A stretch of DNA of 5,689 nt from Rhizobiaceae bacterium (GTDB lineage Bacteria > Pseudomonadota > Alphaproteobacteria > Rhizobiales > Rhizobiaceae): assembly GCA_913776675.1 (NCBI GenBank), contig CAJYRE010000130.1:1-5689 (forward strand), written 5' to 3'. Positions 1 to 4,934 of the stretch are shown here, in pieces. A model generated the notes under the pieces. The model searched no databases. It was not told where the DNA came from and was given only the letters and a program-made list of their open reading frames with translations. Numbering within the stretch: the stretch's first letter is position 1; each line of letters opens with the position of its first letter. The position numbers and the translations under genes are program-made.

Positions 1-332
1 AGCGGAATATCAGATGCGTTTGCAGCAGCCAGAAGCTCTGCCGTGGTACCGGGGCTGACGATAAACTGTGAACCCGCAGCCACCGCCGCATCAAAATGCG
101 CCGGATTGAGAATGGTGCCCGCACCAACAACCGCGCCTTCCACTTCACCGGCCACGCGCTTGACGGCTTCAAGCGCTGCTGCGGTGCGCATGGTGATTTC
201 AATGGCTTTCAGACCGCCAGCCACCAATGCCTTGGCAAGCGGCACCGCATGGGCCGCATCATCAATGATCAACACCGGCACAACCGGCTGAAGCTTGAGA
301 ACAGCCAGCAGTTTATCAGTCTTCGCACCCAT
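1..332 (-). CDS. eda: KDPG aldolase (2-dehydro-3-deoxy-phosphogluconate aldolase), N-terminal half, cut by window edge
   Basis: This cytosolic class I (Schiff-base) aldolase splits 2-keto-3-deoxy-6-phosphogluconate into pyruvate and glyceraldehyde-3-phosphate, the last step of the Entner-Doudoroff pathway. The first 110 codons are visible, about half of a typical protein of about 210 residues. The start is the ATG at 332-330, with AAAGG 10 nt upstream. Visible family blocks are QPVVPVL (15-21), AVPLAKALVAGG (29-40), AIEITMRT (43-50), VGAGTILNP (69-77) and QFIVSPG (89-95). Glu45 and Arg49 fall at the same numbers as the catalytic Glu45 and Arg49 of E. coli Eda. The Schiff-base lysine (Lys133 in E. 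coli) lies beyond the edge and cannot be checked. The gene is divergent from the CYTH gene, with 170 bp between the starts. A related 6-phosphogalactonate aldolase (DgoA) is less likely given how closely the N-terminal blocks match Eda. Confidence 0.93.
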   Translation of the reverse strand, partial: MGAKTDKLLAVLKLQPVVPVLIIDDAAHAVPLAKALVAGGLKAIEITMRTAAALEAVKRVAGEVEGAVVGAGTILNPAHFDAAVAAGSQFIVSPGTTAELLAAANASDIP

Positions 333-446
333 GAGAGGTCTACCTTTCAAACGATTTAATGGCTTCTGATTACCCCGATATGCACGTTATGTCGAGGCAA
401 ATGCGCGCACCTGCCCGTAACAAACGCCAGCCTGCGCGCCATGCTC

Positions 447-474
447 TTGCCAATATATCGCATTTGGTTACACT
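447..474 (+). promoter_or_regulatory. Candidate sigma-70 type promoter for the CYTH-CHAD genes
   Basis: A -35-like TTGCCA (447-452, 5 of 6 to consensus) is followed by a 16-nt spacer and a -10-like TACACT (469-474, 4 of 6). This would start transcription near 481 and give a leader of about 20 nt before the ATG at 503. An imperfect dyad, CCAA at 450-453 and TTGG at 464-467, overlaps it and could be chance. This is inferred from sequence alone. I found no equally good promoter on the other strand for eda. Confidence 0.35.
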
Positions 475-502
475 AACGGCAGGTAAGCGGGAAAAAATCG
501 CC

Positions 503-997
503 ATGGCGAAGGAAATTGAACGGAAATTTCTGGTGCGCAGCGATGTCTGGCGGGCACATGTCAGTCAAGCGTCTTCCTTTATACAAGGATATATTCTTTC
601 CGACACGGATCGTTCTGTGCGGGTACGCATCAAAGACCAGACAAGCGCCACCTTGACCATCAAGATCGGTCATGTTGGACTGACGCGTGATGAATTCGAA
701 TACGACATTTCCTTGGACGACGCCCGGGAAATGATTGAAAAATCCCTCGGCAATATCATCGAGAAAACCCGATACAATGTCGAGTATGGCGGCTATCTGT
801 GGGAAGTCGATGTGTTCGCCGGGGCGCACGCCGGGCTGGTTGTGGCCGAAGTGGAGCTGGATGATGCCGGCGAAGAGCCACCGCAGCCACCATGGATTGG
901 CCGTGAGGTGACAGGCGACAAGCGCTATTCCAACCAATGGCTGGCCATGTCGGCCACCAAGGCAATACGGCACAATGACCTATCTGTTAAGGCCTGA
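503..997 (+). CDS. Stand-alone CYTH domain protein (triphosphate tunnel metalloenzyme, probable inorganic triphosphatase)
   Basis: The 164-residue protein is a single CYTH domain, a beta-barrel tunnel that binds triphosphate groups with divalent metal. The diagnostic ExExK motif is at 4-8 (EIERK). Other expected charged tunnel residues are R40 and R42 in SVRVRIK (38-44), K54, E64/E66, R90 in EKTRYNV (87-93), D103 in WEVDVF (100-105), E116/E118 in VAEVEL (114-119) and K140 in GDKRYSN (138-144). Small bacterial members such as the Nitrosomonas europaea protein hydrolyse inorganic tripolyphosphate, so triphosphatase activity is likely. Adenylate cyclase activity, also known in the superfamily, is less likely. 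The ATG at 503 is chosen because the domain begins at residue 4 and GGGA lies 10 nt upstream. An in-frame ATG at 359 would add 48 residues without family resemblance. The CHAD gene begins inside its last 23 bp, which suggests coupled translation. Confidence 0.88.
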   Translation: MAKEIERKFLVRSDVWRAHVSQASSFIQGYILSDTDRSVRVRIKDQTSATLTIKIGHVGLTRDEFEYDISLDDAREMIEKSLGNIIEKTRYNVEYGGYLWEVDVFAGAHAGLVVAEVELDDAGEEPPQPPWIGREVTGDKRYSNQWLAMSATKAIRHNDLSVKA

Positions 998-1886
998 AGA
1001 CGGGCTGATTGCCAGTGCCAGAACTGTTCTGACCCAGCAGCTCCTCATGGCAGCAGACGCGCTGGAAAACCCGGTGAAGGGCCGGGATGATGCCGTTCAC
1101 CGCGCCCGCCGCAAGCTGAAACGGGCGCGGGCCATCTATCGACTGATAGCCGCCGCAGCTCCGGATTTGCGCAAGCAGGAAAACATCAGACTGCGCGATA
1201 TTGGCCGCAGCCTTGCAGGCCTGCGCGATGCATCGGCCCTTGTGGAAGCCATTGATTATTTGCAGGCCTGGACTCAAGATGCACAGGAACAACAGGCCCT
1301 GACCATGGCCTTGCAGCATCTGAACACGCAACGCCAACAGATGATGCCCCATGAACCGCTGTGGAGTGATCAGATGCGCTTGGCCGCCGCTGCCTGCCGC
1401 GAGGCCGCTGACATTCTTGAAAGAACAGACATTCCACCGCGCGCTGCCAAATCAGGCCGTATTTTGCAAAAAGCCTGGCAAAAGCTGCTTTTGCAAGCGC
1501 ATCAGGCCATACTGGCCTGTCAGGCGGGCAATGATGCCGAGAGCTTTCATGATCTGCGCAAGATTGCCCAAACCTACGCGATGTATCTGACCTTGCTGCG
1601 GGATTTGTGGCCGAGTGCCTTTTTGCTCAAACGACAGGGAGCCAAACAACTGGCCGAGCAACTGGGCCATGAAAATGATCTGGCCATGCTGGCTGCCACG
1701 CTGGACCGCCAGAGCGAACGCTTTGAAAGCGCCGAAACCCTCTCGCATCTGCTGGATATGATCATCCGCCGCCAGCAGGTGCTGCGCGCCGATGCGCTGG
1801 CGGCGGCAGAAGCCCTGTTTGCCGATGGACCGGAGCTGGAACCGGCAATTGTTATGGCTCTTTGGGACCTCAGCACCGATGGTTAG
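975..1886 (+). CDS. CHAD domain protein (conserved histidine alpha-helical domain, probable polyphosphate binding)
   Basis: The 303-residue protein is predicted to be all-helical, with no signal peptide or membrane segment. CHAD domains are two pseudo-repeats of a four-helix unit with conserved His and basic residues, and are known to bind inorganic polyphosphate. Both repeats are visible. The first has VHRARRKLKRARA (41-53, H42) and then AGLRDAS (81-87). The second has FHDLRKIAQ (191-199, H192) and then LGHENDLAML (230-239). The basic residues near each His (R45, R46, K47, K49, R50; R195, K196) would form the anion-binding surface. The gene starts inside the CYTH gene and ends 11 bp before the regulator. 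In many bacteria CYTH and CHAD are fused, so this overlapping pair looks like the split form. Domain identity is firm. The biological role (polyphosphate binding, granule targeting or helping the CYTH partner) is inferred. Confidence 0.88.
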   Translation: MTYLLRPEDGLIASARTVLTQQLLMAADALENPVKGRDDAVHRARRKLKRARAIYRLIAAAAPDLRKQENIRLRDIGRSLAGLRDASALVEAIDYLQAWTQDAQEQQALTMALQHLNTQRQQMMPHEPLWSDQMRLAAAACREAADILERTDIPPRAAKSGRILQKAWQKLLLQAHQAILACQAGNDAESFHDLRKIAQTYAMYLTLLRDLWPSAFLLKRQGAKQLAEQLGHENDLAMLAATLDRQSERFESAETLSHLLDMIIRRQQVLRADALAAAEALFADGPELEPAIVMALWDLSTDG

Positions 1887-1897
1887 GCAAAACATCC

Positions 1898-2593
1898 GTG
1901 TCCCGTTCTGAGCGCCTGCTATCCCTGTTGCAAGTGCTGCGGCGCTATCGCCAGCCGGTGAGCGGCAAAACCCTGGCACACGAGATGAACATCTCGATCC
2001 GCACCCTGTATCGGGATATTGCCAGCCTTCAGGCCCAGGGAGCCGACATCGAAGGCGAGCCGGGTCTGGGCTATGTGTTGCGCCCCGGCTATCTCTTGCC
2101 ACCCCTGATGTTGACCCGGGAAGAAATTGAGGCACTGGTGCTGGGTGCCCGCTTTGTGGCCCAGCGCACCGATGCGCAACTGGCCAGCGCCGCCCGCGAG
2201 GCCTTGGCCAAAATCACCGCCGTGCTGCCCGCTGATCTGCGCCAGACCCTGCATGATACGCCGATGATTGTTGGCCCAAGCCCTGCTCAAACACCGCCCG
2301 CTGTGGAGCTTGCACAATTGCGGCTGGGCATTCGCAACGAACAGGTTCTGCGTATCACCTATCAGGATGCCTCCGGCATTCAGACAGAACGTGACATCTG
2401 GCCGCTTGTGCTGACCTTTTTTGAAGGGGCACGGGTGCTGGTGGCGTGGTGCTGCCTGCGGCAGAGTTTTCGCCATTTCCGCATCGACCGCATTATCCAA
2501 TGCACGCTGCTGGATCAGCGCAGCCCCAAACGGCGCACGACCCTTTTGAAACAATGGCGACAGGAAAACACCATTCCGGAACGCCTGTTTTAA
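1898..2593 (+). CDS. YafY-type transcriptional regulator: DeoR-like HTH plus WYL domain
   Basis: The 231-residue DNA-binding regulator has an N-terminal winged helix-turn-helix at about 4-60, with the recognition helix around SIRTLYRDIASLQ (33-45) and the wing at GADIEGEPGLGY (48-59). A linker with PPLMLTREEIEALVLG (68-83) follows, and then a WYL-type sensor domain at about 136-202. The WYL signature itself is replaced by VAWCCLRQSFRHFRIDR (182-198), the form usual in the YafY subgroup. WYL domains bind small ligands or nucleic acid; the ligand here is unknown. The start is a GTG at 1898. A TTAGG ribosome-binding site lies 10 nt upstream and overlaps the CHAD stop codon, and the protein then begins MSRSERLL as relatives do. 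An in-frame ATG at 1862 lies inside the CHAD gene and adds 12 atypical residues. The gene may be co-transcribed with CYTH-CHAD and probably controls the VOC gene downstream. Confidence 0.87.
   Translation: MSRSERLLSLLQVLRRYRQPVSGKTLAHEMNISIRTLYRDIASLQAQGADIEGEPGLGYVLRPGYLLPPLMLTREEIEALVLGARFVAQRTDAQLASAAREALAKITAVLPADLRQTLHDTPMIVGPSPAQTPPAVELAQLRLGIRNEQVLRITYQDASGIQTERDIWPLVLTFFEGARVLVAWCCLRQSFRHFRIDRIIQCTLLDQRSPKRRTTLLKQWRQENTIPERLF
2565..2591. repeat. Interrupted inverted repeat at the 3' end of the regulator gene
   Basis: Outer arms AAAACA (2565-2570) and TGTTTT (2586-2591) flank a perfect 8-bp palindrome TTCCGGAA (2574-2581), with 3-nt and 4-nt mismatched bulges between. It covers the last codons and the first base of the stop codon. 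It could form an extended hairpin, but lies inside coding sequence and has no U-run after it. It may be a weak terminator element or chance. Confidence 0.3.
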
Positions 2594-2599
2594 ACACTA

Positions 2600-2616
2600 C
2601 TGCCATTTTTTGGCAG
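2600..2616. promoter_or_regulatory. Perfect inverted repeat between regulator and VOC gene: candidate WYL-regulator operator
   Basis: CTGCCA (2600-2605), five T and TGGCAG (2611-2616) form a perfect 6-bp dyad with a 5-nt centre. It sits 7 bp after the regulator stop and 42 bp before the VOC start. No T-run follows the right arm, so it is a poor rho-independent terminator. It contains TTGGCA (2610-2615), which could serve as a -35 element, although I see no convincing -10 at the right distance. The position between a HTH-WYL regulator and its neighbour suits an operator. This is inference. Confidence 0.4.
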
Positions 2617-2658
2617 GAGCATGGATTACACCTTGGGCATCAACCAAGGAGACAAACC

Positions 2659-3030
2659 ATGATCCCGACCCCAACAATGACCATTCTGTATGTCGATCAG
2701 CCGCCTGTCAGTGCGGCGTTTTATCAAAAACTCTTCGGCCTTGCGCCTGTGGAGCAATCGGCCACATTTGCCATGTTTGTTCTGCCCGGCGGGCTGGTGC
2801 TGGGGTTGTGGTCACGCCACACAGTGGAGCCGAAAGCCACGGCAACAGGCGGTGGCTGTGAACTGGCCATTCGCGCGCCCACATCAACGGATGTGGATGC
2901 CATCCACGCCGCATGGCAGGACCTTGGCATCAGCATTCTGCAACCACCGACCGAGATGGACTTTGGCCGTACCTTTACCGCCATCGATGCGGATGGCCAT
3001 CGCATTCGGGTTTTCAATCCACCTGCCTAA
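2659..3030 (+). CDS. VOC superfamily (glyoxalase/bleomycin-resistance fold) protein
   Basis: The 123-residue cytosolic protein has the beta-alpha-beta-beta-beta pattern of VOC domains. The first module covers about 6-52, with [20 protein letters not shown] (9-28), FAMFVLPGG (37-45) and LVLGLW (46-51). The second covers about 66-120, with CELAIRA (67-73), [14 protein letters not shown] (78-91) and [13 protein letters not shown] (109-121). The usual metal ligands are not obvious: there is no His in the first strand, and the Glu usual near the C-terminus is Arg116 or a neighbour. The reaction is therefore unknown and may not be glyoxalase-type; binding or resistance roles also occur in this superfamily. 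The ATG at 2659 has a strong AAGGAG site (2646-2651) 7 nt upstream, so it is well expressed once transcribed. It follows the YafY-type regulator in the same direction with a dyad between them, which suggests it is the regulator's target. Confidence 0.82.
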   Translation: MIPTPTMTILYVDQPPVSAAFYQKLFGLAPVEQSATFAMFVLPGGLVLGLWSRHTVEPKATATGGGCELAIRAPTSTDVDAIHAAWQDLGISILQPPTEMDFGRTFTAIDADGHRIRVFNPPA

Positions 3031-3031
3031 C

Positions 3032-3037
3032 TTGACA
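3032..3037 (+). promoter_or_regulatory. Possible -35 element upstream of trhO
   Basis: A consensus TTGACA, preceded by C as in many alphaproteobacterial promoters, begins 2 bp after the VOC stop codon and 70 nt before the trhO start. No good -10 hexamer is seen 16-18 nt downstream, so only the -35 is supported. It suggests trhO may have its own promoter rather than depending on the VOC gene. Confidence 0.22.
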
Positions 3038-3106
3038 AAACTCAAAGCAACATCGACCTGCGGAAATTCATTGATTCTCGGTGAAAGAGGCAGTATTTCG
3101 CAGGTC

Positions 3107-4051
3107 ATGACAGATGATCTTCACATCCCACGCCATGAAGAGGGCGGCACGTTTTGCGTGGCAGCACTCTATCATTTTGCTGCTTTCCCACGGTTCGAAA
3201 GTTTCCGTGAGCCTCTGCTTGCCCTGTGCAAAGAGCTGGGCATCATGGGCACCTTGCTGCTGGCCCATGAGGGTATCAATGGCACGGTGGCCGGAACCGA
3301 TAGTGCCATTGCCACCATGCTGGCCTTTTTGCGCGCCCAGCCAGAATTTGCGGCCCTTGAGCATAAGGAAAGCCGGGCATCGAAAATGCCGTTCCTGCGC
3401 ATGAAGGTGAAGCTGAAGAAAGAGATCGTCACCATGGGCGTCGAAGACATCGACCCCAACAAGATCGTCGGCACCTATGTGGACCCGAAGGACTGGAACG
3501 AGCTGATTTCAGACCCGGATACCATTCTGATCGATACCCGCAATGATTATGAAACCGCGATTGGTATTTTCCGGGGTGCTGTTGACCCCAATACCAAGAC
3601 GTTCCGCGAATTTCCCGAATGGGTGAAAAACAATCCCGGCCTGCACAACAAGCCGAAGATTGCCATGTATTGCACCGGCGGCATTCGCTGCGAAAAGGCC
3701 ACGGCCTTCATGAAGCAACAGGGTTTTGAGGAAGTATACCACCTCAAGGGTGGCATTCTGAAATATCTGGAAAATGTGCCGGAAGAAGAAAGCCTGTGGG
3801 ATGGTGCCTGCTTTGTGTTTGACGAGCGCGTCTCGGTCACGCACGGCCTGAAGGAAGGCAACCACCTGCTCTGCCACGCCTGCCGCCATCCGATTACGGC
3901 GGAAGAACTCGCCTCGCCCCATTATGAAGCCGGTGTCTCCTGCCCCAATTGCTATGAGACCCGCACCGAGGAAGACCGCCTGCGCTATCGCCAGCGCCAG
4001 AAGCAGATTGAGCTTTCAAAAAAGCGCGGCGAAAAGCACATTGGCAGCTAA
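3107..4051 (+). CDS. trhO: tRNA uridine(34) 5-hydroxylase TrhO (rhodanese-domain, YceA family)
   Basis: The 314-residue protein matches the TrhO/YceA family, which hydroxylates C5 of wobble uridine 34 in certain tRNAs, an oxygen-dependent step on the way to 5-methoxy- or 5-oxyacetyl-uridine. An N-terminal acylphosphatase-like domain covers about 14-110, with [10 protein letters not shown] (16-25) and [16 protein letters not shown] (48-63). A rhodanese domain covers about 121-225, with LIDTRNDYE (141-149) and the active loop CTGGIRC (189-195), where Cys189 is the expected catalytic cysteine. The C-terminal part carries CHAC (256-259) and CPNC (279-282), a CxxC pair likely to hold a metal, then a basic charged tail (about 285-311). 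Length is normal for the family. The ATG at 3107 is chosen from the typical N-terminus; its ribosome-binding site is weak (AGG only 2 nt away, or GAGG 16 nt away), and an in-frame TTG at 3071 cannot be excluded. The gene ends at a hairpin shared with the convergent EAL gene. Confidence 0.92.
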   Translation: MTDDLHIPRHEEGGTFCVAALYHFAAFPRFESFREPLLALCKELGIMGTLLLAHEGINGTVAGTDSAIATMLAFLRAQPEFAALEHKESRASKMPFLRMKVKLKKEIVTMGVEDIDPNKIVGTYVDPKDWNELISDPDTILIDTRNDYETAIGIFRGAVDPNTKTFREFPEWVKNNPGLHNKPKIAMYCTGGIRCEKATAFMKQQGFEEVYHLKGGILKYLENVPEEESLWDGACFVFDERVSVTHGLKEGNHLLCHACRHPITAEELASPHYEAGVSCPNCYETRTEEDRLRYRQRQKQIELSKKRGEKHIGS

Positions 4052-4059
4052 AATCTGAT

Positions 4060-4087
4060 CTGTGGTGAAATCATCACCACAGGTTTT
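4060..4087. terminator. Bidirectional hairpin terminator between trhO and the EAL gene
   Basis: A perfect 9-bp stem, CTGTGGTGA (4060-4068) with TCACCACAG (4074-4082) and a 5-nt loop, begins 8 bp after the trhO stop. It is followed by G and TTTT (4084-4087). On the other strand it lies just after the EAL stop codon, with a looser T-rich stretch beyond. It fits a rho-independent terminator for trhO and probably serves both convergent genes. Confidence 0.75.
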
Positions 4088-4833
4088 CAGGCTACTGCCG
4101 CCAGATCCGGCTGCTCGAAGCGTTCAAAAGCAGGCCGGGCCAGCAGATAGCCCTGAATATGGTGGACGCCCAGATCGCGCAGCACCTGCAATTCCTCTTT
4201 GGTTTCCACACCTTCGCACAGCGGTACAATGCCAAAATCGTTCAGCATGGCCAGCGTGTGCTTGAGTACAATCTGCTTGGCGCGGCTTTGATCAATACCC
4301 CGCACCAGTTCCATATCCAGCTTGACAATATCCGGCTGAAATTGTGCCAACAGAGACAGGCCCGCATGCCCCGCCCCGAAATCATCAATGGCGGTTTTGA
4401 AACCAATCGATTGATAGGTTTTGAGAATATTGATCAGGTGATCGGGGTTGATCTGCTCATTTTCCGTGAATTCGAAAATGATACGTTGCGGCGAAAAATT
4501 GAACCGTGCAGCCGCTTCCAGCGTGGAGCGAATACAGGCCAACGGCTCATACACCGCATTGGGCATGAAATTGATGGAAAGCTTTGAGGCAGAATCGCTT
4601 GGCGACAGTTTTGCTGCAAGCTCAATGGCCTTCACCCGACAACCCTGATCGAACGCATAGCGGTTTTGCTCGGTCACGCGCGACAACACGCTGGACGCGC
4701 CTGCCCCATCCACGCCGCGCACAAGCGCTTCATAGGCAAACACGGCACCGGTTCGCACATCAACAATGGGTTGGAACGCCATGGAAAAGGGCATATCAAA
4801 GCCATTTCCGTTCTTGCAACCTGCACACGCCAC
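4087..4833 (-). CDS. EAL-domain protein, probable cyclic-di-GMP phosphodiesterase
   Basis: The 248-residue protein is almost wholly one EAL domain, which hydrolyses the second messenger c-di-GMP to pGpG and so tends to favour motility over biofilm. Numbered from the GTG start, the catalytic set is complete: E35 in EALVRG (35-40), N88 in SINFMPN (86-92), E121 in FEFTE (120-124), the D150-D151 pair in IDDFG (149-153), K171 in IVKLDM (169-174), E207 in CEGVET (206-211) and Q227 in HIQGYL (225-230). It is therefore probably active. There is no GGDEF, PAS, response-regulator or membrane segment, so input is unclear; a short N-terminal CxxC (C3, C6) may sense redox state or metal. No ATG is available at the N-terminus. 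GTG 4833 has GGGAG 8 nt upstream, whereas TTG 4839 has only a 2-nt gap. It is convergent with trhO and lies 101 bp downstream of the glucosidase gene. Confidence 0.9.
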   Translation of the reverse strand: MACAGCKNGNGFDMPFSMAFQPIVDVRTGAVFAYEALVRGVDGAGASSVLSRVTEQNRYAFDQGCRVKAIELAAKLSPSDSASKLSINFMPNAVYEPLACIRSTLEAAARFNFSPQRIIFEFTENEQINPDHLINILKTYQSIGFKTAIDDFGAGHAGLSLLAQFQPDIVKLDMELVRGIDQSRAKQIVLKHTLAMLNDFGIVPLCEGVETKEELQVLRDLGVHHIQGYLLARPAFERFEQPDLAAVA

Positions 4834-4841
4834 ACTCAAAA

Positions 4842-4846
4842 CTCCC
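4842..4846 (-). promoter_or_regulatory. Ribosome-binding site that decides the EAL gene start
   Basis: GGGAG on the minus strand lies 8 nt before GTG 4833-4831 but only 2 nt before TTG 4839-4837. The spacing supports the GTG as the true start. Confidence 0.6.
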
Positions 4847-4868
4847 GCAACAAGACAGGAGAAGCTTA

Positions 4869-4899
4869 TTTGAAAAGAATAAAGATTCTTCTTTTCAAA
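4869..4899. repeat. 11-bp perfect AT-rich inverted repeat upstream of the EAL gene
   Basis: TTTGAAAAGAA (4869-4879) and TTCTTTTCAAA (4889-4899) are perfect complements around a 9-nt centre. An alternative, shorter hairpin, AAGAAT (4875-4880) with ATTCTT (4885-4890) and a 4-nt loop, uses part of the same bases. The repeat lies 35 nt past the beta-glucosidase stop and 35 nt before the EAL start, on the strand of both genes. The stem is nearly all A/T with no U-run after it, so it is a poor terminator for the glucosidase gene. It could be a binding site for a dimeric regulator of the EAL gene. Confidence 0.55.
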
Positions 4900-4934
4900 A
4901 CGAGATAAATGTCACGTGTGGCGGTGATCATGCA

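Noticed and set aside
43..359. Plus-strand open frames of 82 and 87 codons at the left edge
   Set aside because: They are antisense to eda, whose catalytic Glu45 and Arg49 region is clear on the minus strand.
473..973. Open frame of 166 codons on the minus strand opposite the CYTH gene
   Set aside because: It is antisense to a gene with clear family motifs, has no recognisable domain, and its composition looks like a shadow of the plus-strand codons.
1452..2135. Open frame of 227 codons on the minus strand across the CHAD and regulator genes
   Set aside because: It spans two well-supported genes on the other strand, has no family resemblance, and is typical of long shadow frames in GC-rich DNA.
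1919..2554. Open frame of 211 codons on the minus strand opposite the regulator
   Set aside because: It mirrors the coding frame of the HTH-WYL regulator and shows no domain or plausible start context.
2690..3106. Extension of the trhO frame 139 codons upstream, as a possible fusion with the VOC region
   Set aside because: The added stretch lies in a different frame over the VOC gene and is a shadow of it; the TrhO family N-terminus begins at about 3107.
4159..4587. Plus-strand open frame of 142 codons inside the EAL gene
   Set aside because: It is antisense to a gene with all EAL catalytic residues and has no recognisable features of its own.
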